Below, one piece after another: positions 54,028-63,051 of a DNA stretch of 64,000 bases. Location of the stretch: the NCBI RefSeq assembly GCF_900115735.1, contig NZ_FOXO01000013.1, forward strand, positions 1-64,000, written 5' to 3'. The notes under the pieces were generated by a model that saw only the letters and a program-made list of their open reading frames with translations, ran no database searches and was not told the origin of the DNA. Within the stretch, counting starts at the first letter, position 1; each line of letters starts with the position of its first letter. Made by a program: the position numbers and the translations under genes. Source of the DNA: Butyrivibrio proteoclasticus. GTDB lineage: Bacteria; Bacillota; Clostridia; Lachnospirales; Lachnospiraceae.

Positions 54028-54307
54028 TTGAAGTCCCTGCAATTTTCTGCAGTTCTTTATAATATGCCAGATAGCGATAGGCTGTTCTTCTGCTGACATC
54101 CCCCTCTGCCACAATCTCCATAAGAGTCATGCCACTCTCATACTTCAACATGAAATCATTGTATGCTGCCATCCAAGCTTCATCATGTTTTTTGCGACCA
54201 CCGAAGTTACGGTTACGGAGCGTTTCATTTTCCGCCTTTAGCTCTGCAACCTCTTTTTCTAATTCCTTTATTCTTTCAAGGGCTTCATCAAGAGTTGTAA
54301 TCTTCAT
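54011..54307 (-). CDS. Small coiled-coil plus helix-turn-helix protein
   Basis: A 98-residue protein: an N-terminal coiled coil (about 5-32, LDEALERIKELEKEVAELKA), a basic linker (RNFGGRKKHDEAW) and a helix-turn-helix resembling the DNA-binding end of resolvases (YESGMTLMEIVAEGDVSRRT, AYRYLAYYKELQ). It likely helps the adjacent recombinase or regulates the element; it is not a full recombinase. GAGG precedes ATG 54307. Confidence 0.75.
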   Translation of the reverse strand: MKITTLDEALERIKELEKEVAELKAENETLRNRNFGGRKKHDEAWMAAYNDFMLKYESGMTLMEIVAEGDVSRRTAYRYLAYYKELQKIAGTSKSVQK

Positions 54308-54358
54308 CTTGTGCCACCTCGCTTTCTGACACCATTGTAATTCCGCACTGTGTCACTG

Positions 54359-54631
54359 TCAACTTGCTTTTTGGCACATGCTCTTTTCTGATTTCATCCC
54401 TGAGTCTTGATTGTGATAACATTGCCTATAATAATCTTTGAGTCGATCACCCAAATTTTTGTATGAATAAACAAGTGTGACCGGCGTATTGCCAATATAT
54501 ACGCAATAGTCATAGCCTATATCATCCATAGCAAACTTACCGGCATACTTTTCAATTAGCTCAGCAAGTACATCGATGCATCTTTCAAAAGCTACATTAC
54601 AAGATGGATTTTCAAAGTAATTCCTTCCCAT
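54359..54631 (-). CDS. Hypothetical protein of the mobile element
   Basis: A 90-residue protein that starts MGRNYFENPSCNVAFERCID and has no recognised domain. It is rich in Tyr and Cys. A strong ribosome site (GGGAGG) precedes ATG 54631. It lies between the HTH protein gene and the possible oriT. Confidence 0.65.
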   Translation of the reverse strand: MGRNYFENPSCNVAFERCIDVLAELIEKYAGKFAMDDIGYDYCVYIGNTPVTLVYSYKNLGDRLKDYYRQCYHNQDSGMKSEKSMCQKAS

Positions 54632-54675
54632 ATTTTCCTCCCTTTCATCATAGTTTTATAGTCTTTCACAAATTG

Positions 54676-54717
54676 GCAAGCAGTGCATCGGTGTACACCT
54701 GATGCGATTTTGCTTGT
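54676..54717. other. Possible origin of transfer (inverted repeats after mobC)
   Basis: An inner inverted repeat GCATCGGTGT with ACACC-T-GATGC (54685-54705) lies inside outer arms GCAAGCA and TGCTTGT (54676-54717). The following sequence is a C-rich tract with GTGTGCCCC. Such repeats next to a MobC gene fit an oriT, but the relaxase gene that would read it is absent. Confidence 0.4.
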
Positions 54718-54794
54718 TGGGGAGTGTGCCCCAATCCCCCTGATTGCCGATTTTCATCGACAAGCTACGCCTGCAAAGCAGGCTAAAAACGAAG

Positions 54795-55145
54795 TCAATA
54801 AATGTCTAAGTATTTGTTGAAAGTCTTTTCTACCTTTTTCAAAACTCGCTCATGATTCTCCTTCATATCAGAAATTGTTTTGCTATCTACAGTGCCACAT
54901 GAATTGGCAACTTTTGCAATCTGGTTGATATTGTTGCTGTCAATTTTCAGGAGTTTGATGATTTCTAATAACTCACTGAAATCAATGTGGATGTAATATC
55001 CATCGATTGCCATCTTCCTAATGTAGGCGCTCATGTTTTTGATTCCTATCTGCTCCATCCTGTCGTGAATCATTTGTAATTCATTTTCGGGAATCTTGAT
55101 ATGAATCTGTTTGTTACATGGAACGTATCCCTGATTTAACAACAT
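54795..55145 (-). CDS. MobC-like relaxosome accessory protein
   Basis: A 116-residue protein: a ribbon-helix-helix-like start (KQIHIKIPENELQMIHDRME, IGIKNMSAYIRKMAIDGYYI) and the helical MobC tail (KLLKIDSNNINQIAKVANSC). MobC proteins bind oriT and assist the relaxase in nicking. AGGAGGT precedes ATG 55145. No relaxase gene follows, so the mobilisation module is broken. Confidence 0.8.
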   Translation of the reverse strand: MLLNQGYVPCNKQIHIKIPENELQMIHDRMEQIGIKNMSAYIRKMAIDGYYIHIDFSELLEIIKLLKIDSNNINQIAKVANSCGTVDSKTISDMKENHERVLKKVEKTFNKYLDIY

Positions 55146-55351
55146 TTGCTTTTCACCTCCTCTCGTTATCGTTGTTCATGGACTAATTATCCAAGATTTA
55201 GAAGCCCAACTCCGTATATCCAAGAGGTAGGAAATAGATGCTCTACTCAAATTTTTCCACGATATTGGAATTCATCATTTATAGCAAACTTACATTCTGT
55301 TATGATTTACATATACAAGGACTTTAGGAAAAGCACTGGGGGAATAAAGCA

Positions 55352-56164
55352 TTGAAGTGTAAATTATCAATTCAGGAAAAACTAAAAGATTTAAGAATAG
55401 AAAAAGGCCTGTCTCTGCAAGAATTGTCAGAGCAGACCGGAATATCCAGAGCATCACTGGGAAATTATGAAACAGATGATTACAAAGAAATCTCTCACAA
55501 GGCCATCATCACACTTGCGGATTTTTATGGAGTAACATCAGACTATCTTCTGGGACTTACTGAAAATAGAGAACAACATCTATTTCCTATAGATGAACTT
55601 GGACTGGATGATGAAACTGTAGATTTACTAAAAAGTGGGAAGCTTAATGTCAGATTGATTTGTGAAATGATTAAGCACCCGGATTTTATAAATTTTCTTT
55701 CGGACATGGAAATCTACGTTGATAATCTTGCCGGAATGCAATTTCGAAACATCAACAAAATGATTGAACAGACAAGAGTTCGGCTTCAAAATAAAGGCAT
55801 TTCCGATGAAGATCATTACATGAAAACCTTAGAAGCAGCAACCATATCTGAAGACAACTACTTCAACAATCTTCTTGGAAACGACATTGTCAAAATAGCA
55901 AAAGCTATACGAGATGCCCATGGCAAAGATGCAGAAACCGGTGATGCAACCACACCGGTTGACGATATCCTTGACTCATTTGAGGAATTAAAGACCGCCG
56001 ACAATGTCACTCAGGCTCAGATGGTCATGTATAGCAAACTCTTCAAAATCAATTTTACTAAGATGGATCCATACGAGTTCAAGACCTTTACCGACATTTT
56101 GCAGCGCTACTCTGATCTCTGCAAACCGGTTAAAGGAAATGGACGCGGGAAGAAGAAAAAATAA
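55352..56164 (+). CDS. XRE-family regulator of the mobile element
   Basis: A 270-residue protein with an N-terminal helix-turn-helix (LKDLRIEKGLSLQELSEQTG, ISRASLGNYETDDYKEIS) and a long helical C-terminal part, as in regulators of Tn1549-like elements. Start is TTG 55352 with GGGGGA nine bases upstream; no ATG fits the conserved N-terminus. It is divergent from mobC across 206 bases and ends two bases short of the converging kinase gene. Confidence 0.82.
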   Translation: MKCKLSIQEKLKDLRIEKGLSLQELSEQTGISRASLGNYETDDYKEISHKAIITLADFYGVTSDYLLGLTENREQHLFPIDELGLDDETVDLLKSGKLNVRLICEMIKHPDFINFLSDMEIYVDNLAGMQFRNINKMIEQTRVRLQNKGISDEDHYMKTLEAATISEDNYFNNLLGNDIVKIAKAIRDAHGKDAETGDATTPVDDILDSFEELKTADNVTQAQMVMYSKLFKINFTKMDPYEFKTFTDILQRYSDLCKPVKGNGRGKKKK

Positions 56165-56166
56165 TC

Positions 56167-57492
56167 CTAAAACAACACAGATATAGTCGTTCCTACCCCA
56201 GGTGCACTATCTAACTCAATTTTGGCATCATGAATCTCAACTATGTGTTTTACAATCGCAAGACCAAGCCCTGTTCCACCTGTAGCTTTTGATCTGCTTT
56301 TATCAACACGATAAAATCGTTCAAAAATTCGCTGCTGCTCTGAAGCAGGTATTCCTATTCCATTGTCCTTAACTGTAAGCGCAACCTGACCATCAATTGT
56401 TCCCACAGAAATCTTTACCTTGCCATTAGGATTATTGTATCTGATTGCATTCTGCCCCAGATTTTCAACCAACTCTTTGAGCATATCTTTGTTTCCGCAA
56501 ACAATACTCGTTTTCCCCTCAAGCTCTATTGTCACGTTTCTTTGTTTCGCATTAACTGATAAGACTTCCATACATTCTGAGACAGTCTCATATAAGTCAA
56601 CCTCGGTAAAATGTAACTCAGAATCTTTTCTATCCAAATCCGAGAGTCTCAAAATATCATTTATCAATGCAAGTAATCTGTCGGCATTCTTTCTGATTTC
56701 CTGATAAAAATGATTCTGCTTCTCAGCGCCTACCATTCCTCCCTCTAACAATTCAGCATAACCAGAAATAGCGGTCAGCGGTGTCTTCAGCTCGTGTGAA
56801 ACATTAGCCGTAAAATCCTGCCTGGCTTTTGCAGCAGATAAAATATCTGTATGCTGGGTGCGAAGCATTTCTGCCAAAGGATCCAATTCCCTGTACGGTG
56901 ATTCATAATCAGCATTCTCCAAATTTTCCGCCATAATCTCTATTGGTTTTAAAAACTGTTTTGTAAGCAGATGAGAAATCGCTATGCAAATTGAAATGAT
57001 AAGGAGAATAATTAATAAAATAATTGGTATCGCTGATATGAATACCGCCCAAATGCTCTGTGCATTGGTAGCAACACGAAGAACCGTTCCATTATCTAAA
57101 CGCAACGCATAATAGAAAGTATCCTCATTCATAGTGTCAGATCTTCTAACTGCTTCCCCTTCACCCTGTTCAAAAGCCGCCTGTATCTCTGGTCTGTCAA
57201 AATGATTTTGCAATAGCTCCGCTGAGGCATCATTGTCATATAAAACAGTTCCATCTTTATCAATCCAAGTTACACGCATCTCATCTAAATCAGTAGATAA
57301 ATCTATCTGATCTACATCAATATCTACTGTTTCAAAATATTTGGTATCCTTTAGAAGTTTCGCACTGACAGATAGATCTGATCGCACCTGACCCTCAAAG
57401 AGATTGTAATATATAATTGTAATTCCAATAACTGTTGCGATAATTGCTAATATCGCAATTCCAACCAGTCTTATATTTATTCTTATTTTCAT
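56167..57492 (-). CDS. phoR: PhoR-like sensor histidine kinase
   Basis: A 441-residue membrane kinase. Helix 1 is about residues 8-29, an extracellular sensor loop follows to about 145, and helix 2 lies at about 150-172. The kinase core has the H box FTANVSHELKTPLTAISGYAE, N box ELVENLGQNAIRYNN, and G boxes KDNGIGIP and GGTGLGLAI. With the response regulator gene overlapping by four bases and pst genes upstream, phosphate sensing is the clear inference. It closes the phosphate locus. Confidence 0.92.
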   Translation of the reverse strand: MKIRINIRLVGIAILAIIATVIGITIIYYNLFEGQVRSDLSVSAKLLKDTKYFETVDIDVDQIDLSTDLDEMRVTWIDKDGTVLYDNDASAELLQNHFDRPEIQAAFEQGEGEAVRRSDTMNEDTFYYALRLDNGTVLRVATNAQSIWAVFISAIPIILLIILLIISICIAISHLLTKQFLKPIEIMAENLENADYESPYRELDPLAEMLRTQHTDILSAAKARQDFTANVSHELKTPLTAISGYAELLEGGMVGAEKQNHFYQEIRKNADRLLALINDILRLSDLDRKDSELHFTEVDLYETVSECMEVLSVNAKQRNVTIELEGKTSIVCGNKDMLKELVENLGQNAIRYNNPNGKVKISVGTIDGQVALTVKDNGIGIPASEQQRIFERFYRVDKSRSKATGGTGLGLAIVKHIVEIHDAKIELDSAPGVGTTISVLF

Positions 57493-58157
57493 TCGATTAC
57501 ATATCCTACATTTCTCACGGTCTTGATTCTACTACCATAATCCCCTAATTTTTGACGAAGAGTTTTTACATGCATGTCTATAGTTCTTGATTCCCCCTCG
57601 TAATCAGCTCCCCATACCTGCTCCATGATAGTGTCACGGTTCAGTACGATTCCTTTGTTTAATACAAGAAAAGACAAAAACTCATACTCCTTATAGGTTA
57701 GCTCAACATGATTTCCACTGATAGTAACCTCATGCTTTTCATTATTTATAACTAGTTCGTCCAGCCTAAGTTCTTTTATATCCTCAGCCTGAGTTCTACG
57801 AAGCAGGGCTTTCACCCTTGAGATTAGTTCCATAACCGAAAATGGCTTCTTGATATAATCATCAGCACCATCCTCAATTCCTCTAACTAAATCAAGCTCT
57901 GTTGTTTTAGCTGTAACCATAATCACAGGAAGCTTCTTTGTCTCAGGATTTTTTCTAAGCTTCTTTACTATTTCATTGCCACTCTCATCCGGAAGCATAA
58001 TATCCACTAAGCATAAATCCGGAATCACATCATTCATCTTGTCATAAAAATCTTTTGCACATGAAAATCCTAATACCTTATGCCCCGCATTTATGAGGGC
58101 CAGCTCTTCGATTTCCCTTATGCTGTCATCATCTTCAATTATATAAATAAGCGCCAT
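57489..58157 (-). CDS. phoP: PhoP/PhoB-like response regulator
   Basis: A 222-residue OmpR-class regulator. Receiver domain with acidic pair (IIEDDDSI), phospho-acceptor Asp in LCLVDIMLP, Thr in IMVTAKT and Lys in DYIKKPF. The winged helix has LTYKEYEFLSFLVLNKGIVL and RTIDMHVKTLRQKLG. It probably controls pst and the cotransporter gene through the Pho box at 60022-60060. AGGAG precedes ATG 58157. Confidence 0.93.
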   Translation of the reverse strand: MALIYIIEDDDSIREIEELALINAGHKVLGFSCAKDFYDKMNDVIPDLCLVDIMLPDESGNEIVKKLRKNPETKKLPVIMVTAKTTELDLVRGIEDGADDYIKKPFSVMELISRVKALLRRTQAEDIKELRLDELVINNEKHEVTISGNHVELTYKEYEFLSFLVLNKGIVLNRDTIMEQVWGADYEGESRTIDMHVKTLRQKLGDYGSRIKTVRNVGYVIE

Positions 58158-58166
58158 TCTTCTCTC

Positions 58167-59963
58167 CTATTGTGCGTCCTTAGACTGTTCTATCTCTTTC
58201 TTACTGATGGGGTACTGCTTAATCAGTTCTTCATACTCCTTGTTGAAGCTCTTTCTGTCTTCACTAGATAAGCTTTCAAAATACTCATGCGTATTATAAT
58301 CATCATCTAAAATAGTTATCATTTCAACAGCTATATTTGAACAATGATCAGATACTCGCTCCAGACCGGTCAATACATCATCCAAAATAAATCCCATCTC
58401 AATAGTAGACTTTCCCTTCTTCAATCTATTAATATGATTCTCCTTAATGGTCTTGCATAGTGTATCAATAACTTCTTCAAGAGGCTCAACATGAGTAGCT
58501 TGCTCTACATCATTTTTACAAAAGCTATCAACTGTTAGTGCACATATATCATTAACAGCTCCACAAAGAGCTTTCATTTCTCTGAGCTGCCCCTTCTTGA
58601 ACTCTAAGCCCTTATCTTTTATTTCTTCTGCTGATTCAACAATCTCTAAGGCATGATCTGAAATCCTTTCAAGATCACTGATACTATGCAAAATAATGGA
58701 CATACTTTGGCTATCTGATTTTGAAATATTCTTACTTGATACTTTTACCAAATATGAGCCAATTGCATCCTCGTACTTATCGACTACAGCTTCAAGTCTT
58801 TTAACTTCCTTAACCTTTTTCTTATCATATTCTAATAGGGCTTCCAGTGATAAGGTGATAGATTTCTGGCAATACTCTGCCATTTCTCTTACTTTTCCAC
58901 GGCATAATTCCATTGCAAATGCCGGCCTGTCCAAGAATCTCTCGTCAATAATGATAGAATCCTTTTTAGCCTCCGGCTCTTCTGCTCCATCTGGTATGGT
59001 TATTTCAGCCAGCTTTACAAGCTTATCCGCAAATGGGAAAAGAAGTATTGTCGCACCAATATTAAATAAACTATGAATCACAGCTATCCCTGCTGCATTA
59101 GCAGCCTTATCTAAAAAAACAAAATCTATAACTGTATTCAAAGAATAGAATACAACCATAAAAATAATTGTTCCTATAAGATTAAAATATAAATGAATCA
59201 TCGCTGAGCGACGTGCGTTTCTGTTTGCCCCAACAGATGAAATAATTGAGGTTACACAGGTTCCGATATTCTGCCCCATAATAATCGGAAGCGCTACTGC
59301 ATAATGTACAGCTCCGGTAGAACAAAGTGCCTGCAAAATACCAACAGATGCAGATGAACTTTGAATTACTGCCGTTAGAATTGCACCAACAGCCATTCCA
59401 AGTATAGGATTCCTAAAAGCTGTCATCATTCTTGTAAAAGAAGTATTGTCTGCTAGCCCAGACACAGCTCCACTCATTGTTTCCATTCCAAACATGAGAA
59501 TCGCAAATCCAAGTAAGATTCCACCAACATCCTTTTTCTTAGATTCTTCTTTGTTTGCCATAACTAAAATAATACCTATTGCCGCTAATATAGGCGAAAA
59601 TGATGAAGGCTTTAGCATCTTAAGCCAAATGGTACTTCCCTCGATTCCTGTAAGTGAAAGCATCCAGGATGTAATAGTTGTACCCACATTTGCCCCCATA
59701 ATAATACCTACAGCCTGATTTAGCTTCATAATGCCTGAATTTACAAATCCAACTACCATGACAGTAGTTGCAGATGATGATTGAATAACTGCCGTAACTC
59801 CTGCGCCAAGCAACACCGCAAATATCCTCTTTGAAGTAAGCTTCTCAAGAATTATTTCCAACTTTCCGCCTGCCATCTTTGACAGTTCATTCCCCATCAT
59901 GCTCATTCCATATAGAAACAGGGATAGCCCACCTATCATATTTAGAACATTAAAAATATCCAT
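58167..59963 (-). CDS. Na/Pi cotransporter family protein with PhoU-like domain
   Basis: A 598-residue protein. Residues 1-320 hold the two repeated Na/Pi cotransporter (PF02690-type) motifs: GVTAVIQSSSATTVMVVGFVN and TAVIQSSSASVGILQALCS, each with QSSSA. Residues 350-570 form a helical PhoU-like domain. It likely imports, or by other reports exports, phosphate with sodium. The signature and its place between pst-phoU and phoPR make it a member of the phosphate regulon. A Pho box precedes it. Confidence 0.9.
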   Translation of the reverse strand: MDIFNVLNMIGGLSLFLYGMSMMGNELSKMAGGKLEIILEKLTSKRIFAVLLGAGVTAVIQSSSATTVMVVGFVNSGIMKLNQAVGIIMGANVGTTITSWMLSLTGIEGSTIWLKMLKPSSFSPILAAIGIILVMANKEESKKKDVGGILLGFAILMFGMETMSGAVSGLADNTSFTRMMTAFRNPILGMAVGAILTAVIQSSSASVGILQALCSTGAVHYAVALPIIMGQNIGTCVTSIISSVGANRNARRSAMIHLYFNLIGTIIFMVVFYSLNTVIDFVFLDKAANAAGIAVIHSLFNIGATILLFPFADKLVKLAEITIPDGAEEPEAKKDSIIIDERFLDRPAFAMELCRGKVREMAEYCQKSITLSLEALLEYDKKKVKEVKRLEAVVDKYEDAIGSYLVKVSSKNISKSDSQSMSIILHSISDLERISDHALEIVESAEEIKDKGLEFKKGQLREMKALCGAVNDICALTVDSFCKNDVEQATHVEPLEEVIDTLCKTIKENHINRLKKGKSTIEMGFILDDVLTGLERVSDHCSNIAVEMITILDDDYNTHEYFESLSSEDRKSFNKEYEELIKQYPISKKEIEQSKDAQ

Positions 59964-59979
59964 ACAAATTCCTTTCTGG

Positions 59980-60013
59980 GTATGCTAAAAAAATACGCCA
60001 ATTATTAGCATAC
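59980..60013. repeat. Inverted repeat in the cotransporter leader
   Basis: GTATGCTAA (59980-59988) and TTAGCATAC (60005-60013) are perfect nine-base arms, between the Pho box and the start codon. It might be a leader hairpin; function unknown. Confidence 0.5.
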
Positions 60014-60021
60014 TGAATGAA

Positions 60022-60060
60022 AGTAAAATGTATGAATGTCCTATGTAAAATCTATGTAAA
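60022..60060 (-). promoter_or_regulatory. Candidate Pho box of the Na/Pi cotransporter gene
   Basis: On the minus strand TTTACATAG is repeated with exactly 11 bases between starts (60052-60060 and 60041-60049). A weaker ATTCAT follows 11 bases on and TTTACT a further 11. PhoP of Firmicutes binds such hexamers repeated every 11 bp on one DNA face. The start ATG is about 60 bases downstream. Confidence 0.65.
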
Positions 60061-60080
60061 ATTATAAACTTTGCTTACTA

Positions 60081-60743
60081 TTACAATGCTTTATTTCCAT
60101 TAACCATTAATCTAAACGTTACTCCCAATAGTTCTGAAGCTTTTCTACACATCAGCATTCTACCGAGAAAAATATCAAAATATTCATACATGGTACAGAT
60201 TTTCTCATCAATTTCGAGATTTAATGAAATTTGCTTTTTATCCTTATCAATAATAAGATCTGTTTTGGTAACAGCATAATTCACTCTATCATGAACATCA
60301 AAGTTGGCTTTTGGTTTCTGACGCACCCTGTTTCTTCTAACATCTGTTTTGTCTGCTATAATGAGTGCAGCTGATATTACATCTGTAGCTCCACCTGTTG
60401 ACTCGTCATGATGGGCGATTGCAGAAACCACTGTAAGTCTCTCCTGCCTATCCATGCCTGTTTTCTTTAATATGTCATTTGCAAGTAATGAACCATACTC
60501 TGCATGCCTACTACGATTGATGGCATTCCCAATGTCATGCATAAATGCAGCCACCTTAACAAGTTCAATCTGTTTCTTACTGTATCCAAGAATCTCAAGA
60601 ATATTGGTAGCACGCTCGGCTACCAAAGCTGCATGTACTTCTGAATGGTCTGTATACCCCAATATTCCAAGGTTTTCATTTCCCTTTGCTATTAATGCCA
60701 GTACCTCTTCATTCTCTTTAATATCTTTATACTTCATCTTCAT
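60081..60743 (-). CDS. HD-domain phosphohydrolase-like protein
   Basis: A 220-residue HD-family protein. Metal ligands: H in LGYTDHSEVHAALVAERA, HD in AAFMHDIGNAINRSRHAEYG and HHDESTGG. It may cleave a nucleotide or phosphate ester; its place between phoU and the cotransporter suggests use in phosphate stress, but the substrate is unknown. Its start overlaps the phoU stop by 17 bases, so the two are coupled. Confidence 0.85.
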   Translation of the reverse strand: MKMKYKDIKENEEVLALIAKGNENLGILGYTDHSEVHAALVAERATNILEILGYSKKQIELVKVAAFMHDIGNAINRSRHAEYGSLLANDILKKTGMDRQERLTVVSAIAHHDESTGGATDVISAALIIADKTDVRRNRVRQKPKANFDVHDRVNYAVTKTDLIIDKDKKQISLNLEIDEKICTMYEYFDIFLGRMLMCRKASELLGVTFRLMVNGNKAL

Positions 60744-61380
60744 TCTCCTTCTGCTTTAGTGAATAAATTACCCACTCTGCTATATTTGTTGCATGATCCC
60801 CTATTCGTTCAAAGTACTTTGCTATCATCAAAATATCGGCTGCCTCCTCACCTTCTTCAGGATTATTTAAGATAAGTTGGATAACATCCTTTTTTGCCTT
60901 TACAAACAACTCATCAACAATATCATCATATTCAATAACTTCCCTAGCTTTTACAACATCCTTTTCTACATAAGCTTCAATACTATGATTGAGCATTATC
61001 ATTGTCTCGCTTGCCATCTCTGAAATATGATTAAACTTATCTATTTGACTATTCTGCCCCATAAGTATAGTCATTTCCGAAATATCTGCTGCATGATCAC
61101 CTATTCGCTCCATGTCAGTAACCATTTTCATTGCTGCTGTCACTGTTCGAAGATCTCTTGCAACTGGCTGCTGTTGTATCAAAAGATTAAAGCATATACT
61201 TTCGATTACTTTCTGGAGATGATCAATTTCTGCGTCACCATCCATAATCAGCTTTGCCTGATCAATATCTCGGGCTACCAACGCTTCTATAGCCTTCTGA
61301 ATCGAGGATATTATATTGTTTCCCATCTCAATCATCTTATGATTAAGTTCTAAAAGCTGTTCATCAAATTTACTTCTCAT
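60727..61380 (-). CDS. phoU: Phosphate uptake regulator PhoU
   Basis: PhoU links the Pst transporter to the kinase and represses the regulon when phosphate is plentiful. The 217 residues form two three-helix PhoU repeats with RDIDQAKLIMDGDAEIDHLQ and the metal-binding ERIGDHAADISEM and ERIGDHATNIAEW. ATG 61380 (MRSKFDEQLLEL) matches the family start and has AGGGAA upstream; the frame extends 45 codons to 61515 without support. Confidence 0.93.
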   Translation of the reverse strand: MRSKFDEQLLELNHKMIEMGNNIISSIQKAIEALVARDIDQAKLIMDGDAEIDHLQKVIESICFNLLIQQQPVARDLRTVTAAMKMVTDMERIGDHAADISEMTILMGQNSQIDKFNHISEMASETMIMLNHSIEAYVEKDVVKAREVIEYDDIVDELFVKAKKDVIQLILNNPEEGEEAADILMIAKYFERIGDHATNIAEWVIYSLKQKENEDEV

Positions 61381-61423
61381 TCGAATATTCCCTTCTATAA
61401 TTCTTACTAATTCACTAAGCATA

Positions 61424-62182
61424 TTAGCCAAACCTTCCGGTGATATAATCCTCAGTTCTTTTATCATTTGGGTAAGAGAAAATCTGCTTGGTTGTGCCAA
61501 ATTCCACCATCTCACCTACAAGAAAAAATGCAGTATAGTCCGATACTCTCACGGCCTGCTGCATATTATGTGTGACCACAGCTACTGTATAGTTCTTTTT
61601 TAATTCCTCCATAAGGTCTTCAATCTTTGTGGTAGAGATAGGATCAAGAGCCGATGTAGGTTCATCCATCAGCAGAATCTCAGGTTCTACGGCCAGAGCT
61701 CTGGCTATACATATTCTTTGCTGCTGTCCCCCGGAAAGTGATAAAGCGGATTTCTTTAATCTGTCTTTCACCTCTTCCCAAATCGCAGCTCCTCTCAGGC
61801 TATCTTCTACAATTTTATCAAGCTTTTTCTTATCCTTAATGCCATGGACTCTTGGACCATAAGCCACATTATCATATATACTCATTGGAAATGGATTTGG
61901 CTGCTGAAATACCATGCCTACTTTTTTTCTAAGCAGCGTAGTGTCTATATCTCTACCATAAATATCCTCTCCATCGATTTTTACCGTCCCATCAATCCTT
62001 ACTCCCTCAACTAAATCATTCATCCTGTTTAGAGTTTTCAAAAAGGTAGATTTACCGCAACCTGATGGTCCAATAAATGCCGTAATAGCCTTCTCCTTTA
62101 TTTCCATGCTTACATTTTTTAATGCATGATTTTGTCCATAATATAAATTCAAATCATTAACACTGATTTTTGTTTCTCCCAT
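61424..62182 (-). CDS. pstB: Phosphate ABC transporter ATPase
   Basis: PstB energises phosphate uptake. The 252 residues show Walker [12 protein letters not shown] loop [12 protein letters not shown], signature [15 protein letters not shown], Walker [14 protein letters not shown] and the switch His in [16 protein letters not shown] precedes ATG 62182, two bases behind pstA. Confidence 0.96.
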   Translation of the reverse strand: MGETKISVNDLNLYYGQNHALKNVSMEIKEKAITAFIGPSGCGKSTFLKTLNRMNDLVEGVRIDGTVKIDGEDIYGRDIDTTLLRKKVGMVFQQPNPFPMSIYDNVAYGPRVHGIKDKKKLDKIVEDSLRGAAIWEEVKDRLKKSALSLSGGQQQRICIARALAVEPEILLMDEPTSALDPISTTKIEDLMEELKKNYTVAVVTHNMQQAVRVSDYTAFFLVGEMVEFGTTKQIFSYPNDKRTEDYITGRFG

Positions 62183-62184
62183 TA

Positions 62185-63051
62185 CTATTCCTTTCTTGTC
62201 ACATCAAATCGTTTTGTTAATGCTTTTGTTGCAAGGTTTATAGCCAATACGATAATCAAAAGCACTACAGCTATTCCAAATGCTGTTTCGAAATCACCTT
62301 CACTTGTGGCAGATAGATACATCTGAATAGTAAGGGTTCCTCCAGACTGAAATGGTTTAGCTAAAAGTCCGCTAATCCCTTGGGGTAATAACTTGGCACT
62401 TCCGGCTGTAAATAAAAGTGCCGCTGATTCTCCCACAATTCTTCCTATGGCAAGTATTGCTCCTGTGATTATTCTCGGCATAGCACTTGGAAGAAGTATT
62501 GTTCGTATCATGTGCCATTTGCCACTTCCAAGTCCGATTGCACCATTCCGATACGAACTTGGTACAGTTTTTAATGCTTCCTGCGTATTTCGTGTTATCA
62601 AAGGGAGCACCATGAGAATCAATGTTAAAGATCCTGTCAAAAGTGAATAACCTAATCCGAGCTTTTCTCCAAAAAACATCATTCCAAATAGGCCGAAGAT
62701 AATGGATGGAATACCGCTCAAGGTTTCTGTTGCATATTCTATTGCTGTTACAACTCTCCCAGGCCTTGCATATTCATTAAGATATATTGCACTACCTACA
62801 CCGATTGGAGTTGCAATTATCATGGTGATAAGAATAATCAGTAATGTATTTACAATATTACCTGCAATCCCCACAGTTCCTTTCAATACGCTTGTTACTG
62901 AAGTAAGAAATGTTATGTTAACCGCAGAAATACCTCTTATTAACACATATCCAATAATTCCAAGTAACAAAAGTACTGAAAATATCGAGCAGATATATAT
63001 TAAAAAGCGCAGGATACAATCAATAAACTTTCTTCTACTAATCGACATCAT
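62185..63051 (-). CDS. pstA: Phosphate ABC transporter permease PstA
   Basis: A 288-residue permease with about six membrane helices and the EAA-type loop ([20 protein letters not shown]). [12 protein letters not shown] and [20 protein letters not shown] are typical of PstA. ATG 63051 is used; ATG 63048 is equally possible and a TTG at 63054 is less likely. It overlaps the pstC stop by 14 bases. Confidence 0.94.
   Translation of the reverse strand: MMSISRRKFIDCILRFLIYICSIFSVLLLLGIIGYVLIRGISAVNITFLTSVTSVLKGTVGIAGNIVNTLLIILITMIIATPIGVGSAIYLNEYARPGRVVTAIEYATETLSGIPSIIFGLFGMMFFGEKLGLGYSLLTGSLTLILMVLPLITRNTQEALKTVPSSYRNGAIGLGSGKWHMIRTILLPSAMPRIITGAILAIGRIVGESAALLFTAGSAKLLPQGISGLLAKPFQSGGTLTIQMYLSATSEGDFETAFGIAVVLLIIVLAINLATKALTKRFDVTRKE

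Larger units (their letters stand above)
50858..56164. mobile_element. Remnant of a mobilisable/integrative element with large serine recombinase
   Basis: From left to right: rlmD-like target fragment, serine recombinase, ORF6N gene, HTH protein, hypothetical, possible oriT, MobC-like protein and a divergent XRE regulator. The set is typical of Tn1549-like or IME elements, but relaxase, coupling protein and cargo are missing. The left edge is inside the recombinase C-terminus; the right edge is inferred to be near 56165, just before the phosphate sensor kinase. No 5' half of rlmD is seen on the right, so the element is incomplete or rearranged. Confidence 0.6.
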
